Part shown: positions 1 to 10,318 of the stretch, one piece after another | How the letters are laid out: every line of letters begins with the position of its first letter | Position numbering within the stretch: position 1 is the stretch's first letter | Assembly: GCF_003997495.1 (NCBI RefSeq) | Contig: NZ_RZRU01000001.1 | Coordinates: forward strand, 558,001 to 622,000 | Direction: 5' to 3' | DNA: 64,000 bases | Origin: Mesorhizobium sp. M7A.F.Ca.US.008.03.1.1 | GTDB lineage: Bacteria > Pseudomonadota > Alphaproteobacteria > Rhizobiales > Rhizobiaceae | Program-made: the position numbers and the translations under genes | Notes under the pieces: model-generated | Databases searched by the model: none | What the model was told of the DNA's origin: nothing | The model's input: the letters and a program-made list of their open reading frames with translations, nothing else

Positions 1-123
1 CGTCAGCTTCTGGCCCGGCGTGAACTGGCCGGACATCAGCGCCCGCACAAGTTCCAGATAGACTTTTTCATGCAAGGGAACGGTGTCAACGGCGGTCAAC
101 CCGAATTGTGTTTTGTCGGCCAT
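1..123 (-). CDS. GntR-family transcriptional regulator, N-terminal fragment
   Basis: Only the first 41 residues are inside the window; the gene runs off the left edge. The visible part reads as the start of a GntR winged-helix domain: the segment VYLELVRALMSGQFTPGQKL has the usual spacing of helix 1 followed by the Gly-Pro-Gly turn. The ligand-binding domain is missing, so neither the GntR subfamily (FadR, HutC and others) nor the effector can be told. It is divergent from ftsZ2, with 386 bases between the two starts. Confidence 0.75.
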   Translation of the reverse strand, partial: MADKTQFGLTAVDTVPLHEKVYLELVRALMSGQFTPGQKLT

Positions 124-509
124 TGGCGGGGCGCTGCTTCATCGGTTCAGAAATCTGTACGGCCGGCTGGTTTCGCCGCTGGGGATTCTGCGTGGCCGAG
201 CCCGACGAGAACGCCGAAGTCAGCGATTTATCAAGTACATGATAGACGCTTCGATCGTTGCGCGGCAAGCCGACGCGTCGCACCAAGGCTGACGCTTGAT
301 TGTCAGGCATGCGGCGTCTCTGCCACGCTGTGCAAAACGGTCATCACAAATCTTGACCTCGCATGCACTTGCACCTCTGGCCGCTGTCTGGCTTTTTGGG
401 GTACCCATCGCAACGGACTGATTCGCGTCATGCCGCTCGATTGCAATATGCCCAAGGCAGTCTGCGGGTGGGTCGTGAAGCGCGCGCAATTGACGAAGGA
501 GAAACAGGC
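124..509. other. Intergenic region between divergent GntR gene and ftsZ2
   Basis: This 386-base stretch separates two divergent starts and must hold both promoters. Overlapping reading frames here are arginine/serine-rich and have no recognisable family features, so I do not call a gene. I see no convincing long palindrome. The ftsZ2 ribosome-binding site (AAGGAGAAA) lies just before position 510. Confidence 0.5.
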
Positions 510-1547
510 ATGGCCGAGTTCAAGAAGCCCGAAATCTCCGAGATGAGACCCAAGATCACCGTTATCGGCGTTGGCGGCGGCGGCGGCAATGCCGTCAACA
601 ACATGATCGCCGAGCAGCTTCAGGGCACCGAATTCATCGCCGCCAACACCGATGCGCAGGCGCTGACCATGTCCAAGGCAACGCGGCTGATCCAGCTTGG
701 CGCGCATGTCACCGAAGGATTGGGCGCCGGATCGCTTCCCGAGATCGGCCGCGCCGCGGCCGAGGAATCGCTTGACGAGATCATGGACCATCTGGCCGGC
801 ACGCATATGTGTTTCGTCACCGCCGGAATGGGCGGCGGCACGGGAACCGGTGCAGCTCCAATCATCGCCCAAGCGGCGCGCAAGGCCGGCATCCTGACTG
901 TCGGCGTCGTCACCAAGCCATTCGCCTTTGAAGGCCGGCGCCGCATGCAGATGGCCGAAGAGGGCATTGAGCGGCTGCGCGAGAGCGCCGACACGGTGAT
1001 TGTCATCCCGAACCAGAACCTGTTCAGGATCGCCGATGCCAAGACCACCTTCGCCGACGCGTTCGTCATCGCCGACCGGGTGCTCTATGCCGGCGTCAGC
1101 TGCATTACCGACCTCATCGTCAAGGAAGGCCTGATCAATCTCGACTTCGCCGATGTGAAATCGGTGATGCGCGACATGGGCCGCGCCATGATGGGCACCG
1201 GCGAGGCGTCCGGTGAAGGTCGGGCGATGAAGGCGGCGGAAGCCGCGATCGCCAACCCGCTGCTCGACGAAGTGTCGATGAAAGGCGCCAAGGGCGTGCT
1301 GGTCTCGATATCGGGCGGCAGGGACATGACCCTGTTCGAGGTCGATGAGGCTGCCACCCGCATCCGCGAAGAAGTCTACGAGGATGCCGACATCATCGTC
1401 GGCGCGATCTTCGACAAGGGCATGGAAGGCCGCTTCAGGGTCTCGGTGGTGGCGACGGGCCTCGATCGTGCGTTTGGAGCAGAAGATGCCGATGCCGGCA
1501 TCGCCCGCGACCACGCCGGCCAGCCGCCAGCGCGGACGCTTCAGTAG
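510..1547 (+). CDS. ftsZ2: Cell division protein FtsZ2 (short second FtsZ)
   Basis: This encodes a 345-residue tubulin-like GTPase. The N-terminal nucleotide-binding fold shows a glycine-rich loop at about residues 20-26 and the tubulin signature GGGTGTG at residues 108-114. The GTPase and C-terminal domains are full length. The protein then stops after a tail of only about 20 residues, without the long linker and conserved C-terminal peptide that normally bind FtsA and ZipA. This matches the short FtsZ2 known from Sinorhizobium and relatives, which accompanies a full-length FtsZ1 in the main division cluster. The start at 510 is chosen over in-frame upstream codons because AAGGAGAAA precedes it and the sequence matches FtsZ from MAEFKKPEI onward. 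It stands alone, away from ftsQA. Confidence 0.9.
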   Translation: MAEFKKPEISEMRPKITVIGVGGGGGNAVNNMIAEQLQGTEFIAANTDAQALTMSKATRLIQLGAHVTEGLGAGSLPEIGRAAAEESLDEIMDHLAGTHMCFVTAGMGGGTGTGAAPIIAQAARKAGILTVGVVTKPFAFEGRRRMQMAEEGIERLRESADTVIVIPNQNLFRIADAKTTFADAFVIADRVLYAGVSCITDLIVKEGLINLDFADVKSVMRDMGRAMMGTGEASGEGRAMKAAEAAIANPLLDEVSMKGAKGVLVSISGGRDMTLFEVDEAATRIREEVYEDADIIVGAIFDKGMEGRFRVSVVATGLDRAFGAEDADAGIARDHAGQPPARTLQ

Positions 1548-1558
1548 GATCTGACAAA

Positions 1559-1587
1559 AGGGCAGGGGGCCGTCGCGCTCCTGCCCT
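1559..1587. terminator. Hairpin between convergent ftsZ2 and fba
   Basis: AGGGCAGG (1559-1566) pairs with CCTGCCCT (1580-1587). A run of A on the left side becomes a U run on the minus-strand transcript, so it fits best as the terminator of the aldolase gene. It may also act on ftsZ2. Confidence 0.6.
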
Positions 1588-1599
1588 CAGGCGTTCAGT

Positions 1600-2664
1600 T
1601 CAGCCGAACTTCGGATCGAGGCTGCCTGACTTGTAGCGCTTGGCCATCTCGGCAACCGGCAGCGGCTTGATCTTCTGCGCGTTGCCGGCGGTGCCGAACT
1701 GTTCGAAACGCTCCTTGCAGAGCTTGCGCATGGCCGCCATGGCCGGCGTCAGGTACTTGCGCGGATCGAACTCGCTCGGATTCTCGGTCAGCACCTTGCG
1801 GATCGCGCCGGTCAGCGCCATGCGGTTGTCGGTGTCGATGTTGATCTTGCGCACGCCGTGCTTGATGCCGCGCTGGATTTCCTCGACCGGCACGCCCCAG
1901 GTCGGCTTCATCTGGCCGCCATATTTGTTGATGATCTCCTGCAAATCCTCCGGCACCGAGGACGAGCCGTGCATGACCAGATGCATGTTCGGCAGGCGGC
2001 GATGGATCTCCTCGATGACGTTCATGGCCAGCACCGCGCCGTCGGGCTTGCGCGAGAATTTGTAGGCGCCGTGGCTGGTGCCCATGGCAACAGCCAGCGC
2101 ATCGACATGGGTGTCCTTGACGAACTCGACCGCTTGTTCCGGATCGGTCAGCAACTGGTCGTGGCTGATGGCGCCTTCGACGCCGTGGCCGTCTTCCTGT
2201 TCGCCGCCGCCGCTCTCCAGCGAGCCGAGCACGCCGATCTCGCCTTCGACGGACACGCCGCCCCAATGCGCCATGTCGACGACACGCTTGGTGATGCCGG
2301 AATTGTAGGCGTAGTCGGCCGGCGTCTTGCCGTCTTCCTTCAGCGATCCGTCCATCATGACCGAGGTGAAGCCGTACTGGATAGCCGTCACGCAGGTGGC
2401 TTCGTTGTTGCCGTGGTCGAGATGCATGCAGACCGGAATGTCGGGATGGATTTCGACCAGCGCGTCGATCAGCTTGGCCAGCACCACGTCATTGGCATAG
2501 GCGCGCGCGCCTCGGCTTGCCTGCAGGATGACCGGCGACTTGGTCTCCTCGGCGGCCTCCATGATGGCGAGGCCCTGTTCCATGTTGTTCATGTTGAAAG
2601 CGGGCACGCCGTAGCCGTATTCGGCGGCGTGGTCGAGCAATTGTCTCAGTGTTATGCGAGCCAC
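1600..2664 (-). CDS. fba: Class II fructose-bisphosphate aldolase
   Basis: The 354-residue zinc enzyme cleaves fructose 1,6-bisphosphate to dihydroxyacetone phosphate and glyceraldehyde 3-phosphate in glycolysis, gluconeogenesis and the Calvin cycle. The motif HLDHG at residues 81-85 carries the catalytic Asp and a zinc-ligand His. GTSHGAYKF and NIDTDNRMA are the later metal- and phosphate-binding segments. Length and sequence resemble the CbbA/Fba type of proteobacteria. I place the start at a GTG codon (2664) preceded by GGGAGA, giving an N-terminus of [10 protein letters not shown]; an upstream ATG would add an unconserved extension. The gene is convergent with ftsZ2, and no other cbb gene is adjacent. 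Confidence 0.92.
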   Translation of the reverse strand: MARITLRQLLDHAAEYGYGVPAFNMNNMEQGLAIMEAAEETKSPVILQASRGARAYANDVVLAKLIDALVEIHPDIPVCMHLDHGNNEATCVTAIQYGFTSVMMDGSLKEDGKTPADYAYNSGITKRVVDMAHWGGVSVEGEIGVLGSLESGGGEQEDGHGVEGAISHDQLLTDPEQAVEFVKDTHVDALAVAMGTSHGAYKFSRKPDGAVLAMNVIEEIHRRLPNMHLVMHGSSSVPEDLQEIINKYGGQMKPTWGVPVEEIQRGIKHGVRKINIDTDNRMALTGAIRKVLTENPSEFDPRKYLTPAMAAMRKLCKERFEQFGTAGNAQKIKPLPVAEMAKRYKSGSLDPKFG

Positions 2665-2857
2665 CCAATAGTCTCCCGTATCTGGTTTCAAGCGCAACGT
2701 CGCGGGCCGGCCGGCCCTTGATGCTTCTGGCCGGATTTCGGCGGAACCGCAACCTTCAGAAGTCGTCTCGATCGCAATTCTTGTTGCAGGGCTGAAATCC
2801 GGGCTCTTTGGTCATGTAGCGCGCGAGCAGGTCGGACCTTGGTCTAAGATATGGCGA

Positions 2858-2872
2858 GCATAGGTCCTATGC
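2858..2872. promoter_or_regulatory. Short palindrome in the fba / secreted-protein divergent region
   Basis: GCATAGG-T-CCTATGC is a perfect 7-bp inverted repeat. It lies within the roughly 296-base region between the divergent fba gene and the Gly/Asp-rich protein gene. It could be an operator, but no regulator is linked. The rest of this region shows nothing I can support. Confidence 0.25.
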
Positions 2873-2960
2873 GTCGCCTCAATGGCCTTTCCTGGGCAGG
2901 CTCAGGAATATTCGAACATTTGGCTGCGTTGCCTCCAGGTTAGCAATGGAGAATCCAGCC

Positions 2961-3476
2961 ATGCATAAATCGACCTCAAGCCGGTTCATTTGGTTCGCAC
3001 TGCGTGCTTCGACGGCGTTGGCCCTGACCGTAGCGCCTTATCATCTCAGTCTGGACGCCGCGTCCAAGATCGCACCCGCGGCGGCTTACGCTGAGAGTGG
3101 GGATGGCGGTAGTGGCGGAGAAGGCCATGACGGTGGGGGGGCAGGCGGCTCGGGTTCCGGTGGCAATTCCGGCTCCGAGGGTGGCGATGACGGTGGTGGC
3201 CATGACAGTGGCAATTCCGGGTCCGGGGGTGGTGGAGATGATGACCCAGGTGACGATCACGACGCAAACGACAGCGGCCACCACGGCCACGAGCATGTGA
3301 ACCCTGCGACTGGCGACAAAGTCGAAGTGGACGGCAACAAGATCGAGGTCACTCATCCTGACGGGACCAAGGAGGAGATAGAGAACGGTAGGCTTGAGAC
3401 AAAAGATGCGTCAGGCCGCACCATTGTCGAGCGTCGAGCCACTCCTGAGGACATAGCCCGGCTCAGCAGCCTGTAA
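2961..3476 (+). CDS. Secreted Gly/Asp/Ser/His-rich protein of unknown function
   Basis: This encodes about 171 residues. The N-terminus (residues 1-45) is a long signal peptide with positive residues, a hydrophobic stretch and AAAYAE as a likely cleavage site. Residues of about 46-115 are a low-complexity linker of Gly, Ser, Asp and His with repeated GGDDGG/GHD-type units, which could bind metal ions. The C-terminal 60 residues form a small ordered-looking module (NPATGDKVEVDGNKIEV...) with alternating Val/Ile and charged residues, ending near RATPEDIARLSSL. I do not recognise the family. The start at 2961 is preferred because GGAG sits 9 bases upstream; an ATG at 2946 is possible. Confidence 0.65.
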   Translation: MHKSTSSRFIWFALRASTALALTVAPYHLSLDAASKIAPAAAYAESGDGGSGGEGHDGGGAGGSGSGGNSGSEGGDDGGGHDSGNSGSGGGGDDDPGDDHDANDSGHHGHEHVNPATGDKVEVDGNKIEVTHPDGTKEEIENGRLETKDASGRTIVERRATPEDIARLSSL

Positions 3477-3504
3477 TTCCGCTGGACCTTTTCAAATCAG
3501 CAAA

Positions 3505-3534
3505 GGCCTGCCGCCCGAAGGGAGGCAGCAGGCC
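3505..3534. terminator. Bidirectional hairpin between secreted-protein gene and ribH2
   Basis: GGCCTGC (3505-3511) pairs with GCAGGCC (3528-3534), with further pairs inside the arm. It lies between two convergent genes, which fits a shared terminator. Confidence 0.6.
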
Positions 3535-3571
3535 TAGTTTAGGCAGCGTGAGCGATCTTGCGCGTCACACC

Positions 3572-4262
<691 letters not shown>

Positions 4263-4333
4263 ATTAACGAGCTTTGTATGAAAGGGCAGGGCCCTGCTGT
4301 CAACCGTGAGAAGGTTGGGCCAACAACGTTCGA

Positions 4334-5503
4334 CTACCGCGTGCGCCATGCCGCCGCCGATGCGGCTACCAGCGTCAGCAACGCTGCAACCATCGTGCAG
4401 ACAGCAAAGCCGAAGTTGGAGTAAAGCGGTCCGAAGCTGGTGGTGCCGACGAAGACCGCGAGGTAAGTCACCGCGCTGTTCAGGCCCATGATCGTGCCGC
4501 GCCGCGACGGATCGAGTGCAGACAGGCGCGTCACCAGGACATTCAGGCCGAAATGATTGGCCAGTCCCCAGATCGCCACCATGGCCAGGATCAGGCTGAA
4601 GCTGTTGCTCGTCACGGCCATCGCGACATAGACGGCGGCGACAAGAAGATAGGCAAATGGCATGACGCGGCGCGCGCCAATCCGGTCGATGACACCGTCG
4701 AGAAGTGCTGCCATGCCGAAACCCACGCCATAGGCAAGCGCCGCCAGGCCATTGGCGCTCACCGGCTGTCCAAGCCCGACATGAAGATGGTCGCCGAGAT
4801 AGCCATAGACGCCGTAGAACGAAGTCATGAAGGCCGCGCACGCGACCAGCAGCGGCAGGATTCCGGGAATGCCGAGCGCTTCCAGCGGAGCTGGCGCCGG
4901 CCCGGCCTTCCTGATGTCGCTGAGCGAGGTCACTGTCAGCCCCATCCATGCAAGGGCCGCAAGCACCGCGACCGCGGCAAAGACGGCGCGCCAATGCACG
5001 AGATCGGCAAGCACGGCCGACAGCGAGACGCCAGCCACCATGCTGAGCGTCCATCCGGTCAGCACGACGCCGATCGTGCCGCTTTCCCGACCGGGCGGAG
5101 CGATGGCCGCGGCGCTGGCATAGATCGCCGGCATGGCGATGCCGGCAGCGATGCCGGCCAGCAGCTGTGCGGAGACCAGCAGGATCACCGTGGGTGCCGC
5201 GGCGCTTGCAACCAGCGCCAGTGCCAGCAGCAATAGGGCGCCCTGCAGCATCCGGCGGGCGCCGAGCCGGTCGATGTAGCGGGCCAGGAACAGGGCGCTT
5301 GCGGAGGTGCCAAGGCCGAATGCGGCCGCCGCAATCATCACGGCCGGCACGCTGGTACCGAACGACGAGGCCACGGCCGGTGCGATCGGACCCAGCACAA
5401 GCGAGTTCGAGCCGATGACGGCGATGCAGCCCGTCAAGAGATAGGCAAGCGCCGGAATCGGTGCTCGGGCAGTCAATGGTGCAACTTGATCAATGTTCGA
5501 CAT
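4334..5503 (-). CDS. MFS transporter
   Basis: The 389-residue protein has about twelve hydrophobic segments. The loop between helices 2 and 3 reads ARYIDRLGARRML, a version of the major-facilitator signature, and a second related loop (DGVIDRIGARRV) lies in the second half. It resembles sugar or drug exporters of the YdhP/AraJ kind, but the substrate cannot be read. It is divergent from an Lrp-family regulator with only 49 bases between the starts, so that regulator probably controls it. An amino-acid or drug efflux role would fit such a pairing; this is inference. Confidence 0.8.
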   Translation of the reverse strand: MSNIDQVAPLTARAPIPALAYLLTGCIAVIGSNSLVLGPIAPAVASSFGTSVPAVMIAAAAFGLGTSASALFLARYIDRLGARRMLQGALLLLALALVASAAAPTVILLVSAQLLAGIAAGIAMPAIYASAAAIAPPGRESGTIGVVLTGWTLSMVAGVSLSAVLADLVHWRAVFAAVAVLAALAWMGLTVTSLSDIRKAGPAPAPLEALGIPGILPLLVACAAFMTSFYGVYGYLGDHLHVGLGQPVSANGLAALAYGVGFGMAALLDGVIDRIGARRVMPFAYLLVAAVYVAMAVTSNSFSLILAMVAIWGLANHFGLNVLVTRLSALDPSRRGTIMGLNSAVTYLAVFVGTTSFGPLYSNFGFAVCTMVAALLTLVAASAAAWRTR

Positions 5504-5552
5504 ATCAGCATAATGGCCGTATTCTATTCAGCGGAGAACCAGGAATTTCGCC

Positions 5553-6092
5553 ATGGATCAAGAAACAGATGGCATTCTGCAGAACAGGCCAGCGGCCCGC
5601 GACCTCGACGCGATAGACCGAAGAATATTAGGCGTCCTGGTCGATGATGCCACGATCAGCTACGCCGAACTCGGCGATCGCGTCGGCTTGTCGCCGCCGG
5701 CGGCGCATGAGCGGGTCAAACGGCTCCGGCGCAGCGGCGCCATCCGCAACACGGTCGCCATCATCGATCCCCGGGCGGTGAAAAAGCCTTTGCTTGCCTT
5801 TGTCCACATCGACACCAGGGGCTGGGGAAAGACGCCGGAACTGATGGCGGTCTCGCAATATCCCGAAGTCGAGGAGATCCATACCGTCGCCGGTGATACC
5901 TGCATGCTGCTGAAGGTCCGCACGGAAGACACCAGAGCCCTCGAAGGTCTTTTGGCGCGCCTGTACGAAACGCCGGGGGTCACCTCGACGCGCAGCTATG
6001 TGGTTTTATCGACCTATCTGGAGCGGCCGGTGCAGCCGGGCATTACCGAGACATGGCCGACGCCGAAGCACATGGCCGAGCCTCTGTACTGA
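5553..6092 (+). CDS. Lrp/AsnC-family transcriptional regulator
   Basis: This 179-residue regulator has an N-terminal helix-turn-helix at about residues 20-70 (LDAIDRRILGVLVDDATISY, then VGLSPPAAHERVKRL). The C-terminal RAM effector domain contains the expected EVEEIHTVAGDTCMLLKVR. The extension before residue 18 and the tail after residue 160 are slightly longer than usual. It is divergent from the MFS gene across 49 bases, an arrangement typical of local control of an exporter by an amino-acid-sensing regulator. The ribosome-binding site AGGA precedes the chosen ATG. Confidence 0.88.
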   Translation: MDQETDGILQNRPAARDLDAIDRRILGVLVDDATISYAELGDRVGLSPPAAHERVKRLRRSGAIRNTVAIIDPRAVKKPLLAFVHIDTRGWGKTPELMAVSQYPEVEEIHTVAGDTCMLLKVRTEDTRALEGLLARLYETPGVTSTRSYVVLSTYLERPVQPGITETWPTPKHMAEPLY

Positions 6093-6123
6093 GCAATTCC
6101 AGGAAAAGTGTGAAACGGTTTTC
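6091..6123 (+). repeat. 33-bp dispersed repeat, copy 1
   Basis: The first 20 bases are GAGCAATTCCAGGAAAAGTG, and the repeat ends in GAAACGGTTTTC. It is identical to 49225-49257. It starts inside the stop codon of the Lrp-family gene. Similar short elements are scattered between genes in Mesorhizobium. Confidence 0.85.
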
Positions 6124-6227
6124 TCGGGAAAAGCGCGTAGCGCTTTCCCTTGGGAGTTGCGTCAAAACGAGGAGTTAGAGCGGCTAGCCGTTTCCGTGAA
6201 ACTGTGAGCTGCTCTGGAAGCGAGCGG

Positions 6228-7322
6228 CTACGCGCGCTCGGGAAACATCGCCTTCAGGCCCTCGCGCGACGCCTTGGCAACGCCGCGTTCGGTGATCAGG
6301 CCGGTCACCAGCCGCGCCGGTGTCACGTCGAAGGCCGGGTTTGCCGCCGGCGTCGTCTCGGGCGAAATGCGCACCTGGGCAATCTCACCGGCGGCGGTCT
6401 TGCCCCAGACCAGCGAGACCTCGTCGGCCGAGCGCTGCTCGATCGGGATCTCGGCCAGGCCGTCATGCACAGTCCAGTCGATGGTCGGCGACGGCAGCGC
6501 AACATAGAACGGCACGTCATTGTCGGCGGCGGCGAGCGCCTTCAGGTAGGTGCCGATCTTGTTGCAGACGTCGCCGTCGGCGGTGGTGCGGTCGGTGCCA
6601 ACGATGACCATGTCGATTGCGCCGCGCTGCATCAGATGGCCGCCGGCATTGTCGACGATCAGCGTGTGCGGCACGCCGTGGCCGGCCATCTCCCAGGCGG
6701 TCAGCTGGGCGCCCTGGTTGCGCGGCCGTGTCTCGTCGACATAGACGTGGACCGGAATGCCGGCCTCCGTCGCCAGGTAGATCGGCGCGGTCGCCGTGCC
6801 GTAATCGACTGTCGCCAGCCAGCCGGCATTGCAATGGGTCAGGATGTTGACCGGCTCGCCCTTCTGCTTGCGCGCCGCGATCGCCTTGATGATGGCAAGA
6901 CCGTTCTCGCCGATGGCGCGGTTGAGGCCGACATCTTCGTCGGCGATCTCACCAGCGCGCCGATAGGCGGCTTCAGCGCGTTGTTCCCTTGGCAGGGGCC
7001 GCAGAAAGCGCCGCATTTCGTCGAGCGCCCAGCGCAGATTGACCGCGGTGGGGCGCGTCTCGTGCAGTGTTTCCCAGACCGCATCGAGCGCTGCATCCGA
7101 CGCATCGTCGGCCATCTGCATGGCGACGCCATAGGCAGCGGTGACGCCGATCAGCGGCGCGCCGCGCACCCACATGTCGCGGATGGCGGTGGCGATGCCG
7201 GCAACCGTGCCGATGGTCTCGATGCGGAAATCATGCGGCAGCCAGCGCTGGTCGATGATATCGACCGAACGGCCGTCGTCGCTCAGCCAGATGGTGCGAT
7301 AGTGGCGGTCGCCGACGTTCAA
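6228..7322 (-). CDS. mtnA: S-methyl-5-thioribose-1-phosphate isomerase
   Basis: The 364-residue enzyme isomerises methylthioribose 1-phosphate to methylthioribulose 1-phosphate in methionine salvage. The catalytic Cys164 lies in [10 protein letters not shown] and the catalytic Asp244 in [10 protein letters not shown], at the same spacing as in Bacillus Mtn[14 protein letters not shown] near residue 55 is the conserved substrate-binding segment. Its start overlaps the mtnK stop by four bases (ATGA), so the two are translationally coupled. No mtnB, mtnC, mtnD or class II mtn-type aldolase lies next to it, so the later steps are encoded elsewhere or differ. Confidence 0.95.
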   Translation of the reverse strand: MNVGDRHYRTIWLSDDGRSVDIIDQRWLPHDFRIETIGTVAGIATAIRDMWVRGAPLIGVTAAYGVAMQMADDASDAALDAVWETLHETRPTAVNLRWALDEMRRFLRPLPREQRAEAAYRRAGEIADEDVGLNRAIGENGLAIIKAIAARKQKGEPVNILTHCNAGWLATVDYGTATAPIYLATEAGIPVHVYVDETRPRNQGAQLTAWEMAGHGVPHTLIVDNAGGHLMQRGAIDMVIVGTDRTTADGDVCNKIGTYLKALAAADNDVPFYVALPSPTIDWTVHDGLAEIPIEQRSADEVSLVWGKTAAGEIAQVRISPETTPAANPAFDVTPARLVTGLITERGVAKASREGLKAMFPERA

Positions 7323-8593
7323 ATGCTGTTCTCCTGTTCGATCAGCGTGGCCAGTTTGTTGACCTCGTCGATGCTGTGGATCTGGCGCCGGTTGACGGCG
7401 AGATGGCGGCCGAATTTCAGCGCCTTTGCTTCACAACTGGCGCGCAGATCCTCGTCGGCAATGGTCTCGAAATCGGCATTGTGAGCGAGGCCGAGGATGC
7501 GCCTGTGCACCTCGATGCCGGCAAAGCCGAGCAGATCCGTCCACATCTGGTGCAGCACATGGTCGAGCGCCTGCTCTGAGGCAAGGATGTCGCCCTGATC
7601 CTCGAACAGGCTCTTCTGGTAGAGCATGCCGGTGCGCTCGGTGCGCCATAGATGCGAGAACTCGGCGCGGAACACCGCCCAGGTCTCGGTCGTCACACCG
7701 AGCAGATAGGCGCGCATGGCGTCGCGCTTTCCCTCCTGCTCGTGGCCGCGCTGCGAGAAGAAGGACATCCAGAAATTGGCAAGCAGCATGCCGACATCGA
7801 AGGCCATCGGACCGTAGAAGGCGAACTCCGGGTCGATCATGCGCGTCTCAGTGTCGGTGACCATGATCGAGCCGGAATGCAGGTCGCCATGCAGCAGCGT
7901 TTCGGCATTGGCGGCGAAGATGTGCTTCAGCCGCTGCGCCTCGACCTTGAGGTCGCGGTCGGCGCGCAGTTCCGCGACGAGGCCGTCGAGCTGCGGCGAA
8001 GTATGCCGGTTCAGCTTGGCGTCGAAATAGGGGTCGGAAAACACCAGGCTCTCGGTGATGTCGCAAAGCTCGACATTGTCGGCGAACAGCGCCAGATCGG
8101 CCTTGCGGTCCTTGGCAGCCATATGCAGGTCGGAGCCGCGAAACAGCGTCCGGGCCATGAACAGGCCGATATCCCGGGCGATACCAGGCAATTGCCGGCC
8201 GTCGATCAGCGCACGGCGCAGGATGATATGCGGCGGCGCAAGATATTCCATGATGATCAGCGCCTGACCTTCATCGAAATAATGGATCGCCGGCACCGAG
8301 CCCGGCGCGCGTGCCTCTTGCCTGGTCAGCGCGTGATATTCGAAGAAGGAGCGTTTTAAGGGCAGCGGCCAGCTGTCGCCGACCAGGCGAACATAGGGCA
8401 AGGCCTGCTTGACCACTGCGGCACCGCCGGCGCCCTCGACGATGAACACCAGGTTGAGATTGCCGTCGCCGACCTCGCGGACCTTCCAGGCGCCAGTGTC
8501 CTTGCCGATTTTCGCGCGCAACGCGTCGTTGCCGCCAAGGCGGGCAGCCAGGGTTTCGACCGACAGGGCTTCGAACGGCAATTTTTCAGTCAT
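7319..8593 (-). CDS. mtnK: S-methyl-5-thioribose kinase
   Basis: This 424-residue member of the aminoglycoside-phosphotransferase fold phosphorylates methylthioribose at C1 using ATP. The catalytic loop reads [13 protein letters not shown] and the metal-binding segment [16 protein letters not shown], both as in Bacillus and plant MtnK. The start at 8593 is chosen because GGGAGG sits 6 bases upstream; an ATG six bases earlier is possible. It forms an operon with mtnA and is divergent from a ribose-type ABC transporter. The kinase route needs free methylthioribose, made by a nucleosidase from methylthioadenosine or imported. Confidence 0.93.
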   Translation of the reverse strand: MTEKLPFEALSVETLAARLGGNDALRAKIGKDTGAWKVREVGDGNLNLVFIVEGAGGAAVVKQALPYVRLVGDSWPLPLKRSFFEYHALTRQEARAPGSVPAIHYFDEGQALIIMEYLAPPHIILRRALIDGRQLPGIARDIGLFMARTLFRGSDLHMAAKDRKADLALFADNVELCDITESLVFSDPYFDAKLNRHTSPQLDGLVAELRADRDLKVEAQRLKHIFAANAETLLHGDLHSGSIMVTDTETRMIDPEFAFYGPMAFDVGMLLANFWMSFFSQRGHEQEGKRDAMRAYLLGVTTETWAVFRAEFSHLWRTERTGMLYQKSLFEDQGDILASEQALDHVLHQMWTDLLGFAGIEVHRRILGLAHNADFETIADEDLRASCEAKALKFGRHLAVNRRQIHSIDEVNKLATLIEQENSI

Positions 8594-8664
8594 GGTCATC
8601 CTCCCGCATATGCGCTCCGAACATAATTGAGGCATGGCGGCCGGGCCAAGCTAGGAAGCGATCT

Positions 8665-8693
8665 GGCAATTGTCAATCGTGTTGACAATTGCC
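8665..8693. promoter_or_regulatory. Perfect 12-bp inverted repeat between mtnKA and ABC transporter
   Basis: GGCAATTGTCAA and TTGACAATTGCC form a perfect inverted repeat separated by TCGTG. The site lies in the 135-base region between two divergent operons, 36 bases before the ATP-binding protein start. It looks like an operator for a dimeric regulator that controls both operons. No regulator gene is adjacent. Confidence 0.75.
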
Positions 8694-8728
8694 GATGCAG
8701 CCCATAGCGTCATGTCAGGGAGGAACGC

Positions 8729-10240
8729 ATGGTCGGCAATGCCGTGTTCCGCGTAGAGGGACTGAGGAAATCCTTTGGCCATAACGAGGTGCTTGGCGGC
8801 GTCTCGCTGGAACTGCATGCCGGTGAAGTCACCGTGCTGATGGGCGCCAATGGCGCCGGCAAATCCACCCTCGTCAAGATCATCTCCGGTGTCTACGAAC
8901 GCGGCGGTGGGACGATGGCTCTTGCCGACCAGGATTTCGCGCCGAAAACCCCGGCTGAAGCGATCCGCGCCGGCGTCGTCACCGTGCACCAGAACATCAA
9001 TGACGGTGTCGTCGCCGATCTCGACGTCGCCACCAACCTGACGCTGGACCGGCTGAGCGGCAGCGGTGCGCCGACCCTGTTCAATCCAATGCGCGTGCGG
9101 CGAGAGGCCAAGGCGGTCGCTGACCGCATGGGGCTAGCCATCGATTTGAAGGCGCGGGTGAGCGATCTTTCGCTAGCCGATCGCCAGATGGTGGCGATTG
9201 CCCGCGCGCTGGCGCACAAGCCGAAAGTGCTGATCCTTGACGAGCCGACCTCATCGCTCTCCAGCGCTGAGGCTGATCGGCTGTTTGCACTGATCGACAG
9301 GCTGCGCGAGCAGGGCGTGGCGATCCTCTACATCTCGCATCGCATGTCGGACATCAGGCGGTTGGCCGATCGCATCGTCTCGATGCGAGACGGGATCATC
9401 TCAGGCATTCTCGACAGGAAGCCGCTCGACTATGAAGGCGCGGTCAACGCCATGCTCGGCCGCAAGATCCATCTCGACCAGATCGTCGTCAGGAATTCGG
9501 CCAAGGCAGTCCTGACGATCGAGGGTCTACGCATTGCGCCAGGCGCCCGGCCGATCTCGCTGACGCTCGGCGACGGCGAGGTCGTTGCCATCACCGGCCT
9601 CGTCGGCGTCGGCAAGACGGCGCTTGCCGAGACGCTGTTTGGCGTGCGCCGGCCGCTCGCCGGCACAATGACGCTGAACGGCAGGCCTTATGCGCCTGAA
9701 ACAGCCGGCGAGGCGATCGCCGCCGGCGTGTTCCTCGTCGCCAAGGACCGCGGCGAGAACGGCATCGTCCAAGGCTTCAACATCCAGGAAAATATCAGCC
9801 TGCCGTTTCACAAGCGCATGTCACGGTTCGCTGTTCTCAAGCGCCGTCTCGAACGCGCCACTGCGCGCCGGCAGATCGAGGAACTGGGCATAGTCTGCCG
9901 CTCCGAGAAGGACGAGATGTCGGAGCTTTCCGGCGGCAATCAGCAGAAGGTGATGGTCGCCCGCTGGATGGCGCAGGATGCAAGGCTGTTCATTCTGGAT
10001 GAGCCGTTTCAGGGCGTCGATATCTCGGCCCGGCGCGACATTGCCGCCAAGCTCAGGGCCAGTGCCAACGGACGCGCCACGCTTTTGTTCGTCACCGAGC
10101 TCGACGAGGCGCTGGAGACCGCCGATCGCATACTGGTCATGTCGGAGCAGACCATCGTCGGCGAGCACCGCAATGCCGATGTTGATCTCGACCGCCTGCT
10201 GGCCGAGGTCGCCGGCGGGCCGTTGCACAGCGCGGCCTGA
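8729..10240 (+). CDS. Sugar ABC transporter ATP-binding protein (RbsA/MglA type, two domains)
   Basis: The 503-residue protein has two fused ATPase domains. The first has Walker A GANGAGKST (about residue 38), Walker B VLILDEPTSS and a degenerate signature LSLADRQ. The second has an altered Walker A GLVGVGKTA, the signature LSGGNQQK and Walker B LFILDEPFQG. Such asymmetry is usual in the RbsA family. It is the first gene of a three-gene importer operon (ATPase, permease, binding protein) divergent from mtnKA, so methylthioribose or a related 5-modified ribose is the likely cargo; this substrate is inferred only from context. Confidence 0.9.
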   Translation: MVGNAVFRVEGLRKSFGHNEVLGGVSLELHAGEVTVLMGANGAGKSTLVKIISGVYERGGGTMALADQDFAPKTPAEAIRAGVVTVHQNINDGVVADLDVATNLTLDRLSGSGAPTLFNPMRVRREAKAVADRMGLAIDLKARVSDLSLADRQMVAIARALAHKPKVLILDEPTSSLSSAEADRLFALIDRLREQGVAILYISHRMSDIRRLADRIVSMRDGIISGILDRKPLDYEGAVNAMLGRKIHLDQIVVRNSAKAVLTIEGLRIAPGARPISLTLGDGEVVAITGLVGVGKTALAETLFGVRRPLAGTMTLNGRPYAPETAGEAIAAGVFLVAKDRGENGIVQGFNIQENISLPFHKRMSRFAVLKRRLERATARRQIEELGIVCRSEKDEMSELSGGNQQKVMVARWMAQDARLFILDEPFQGVDISARRDIAAKLRASANGRATLLFVTELDEALETADRILVMSEQTIVGEHRNADVDLDRLLAEVAGGPLHSAA

Positions 10241-10318
10241 GCGCGGCGATAGGAATTGGAATGGAGAGAGCATGGGTTCGGGTTGGGTAAAGACGGCAGC
10301 AGCGCGCGGGAGCGCCGA

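Noticed and set aside
303..1514. 403-codon minus-strand frame opposite ftsZ2
   Set aside because: FtsZ motifs on the plus strand are unmistakable, and the antisense product has no recognisable features.
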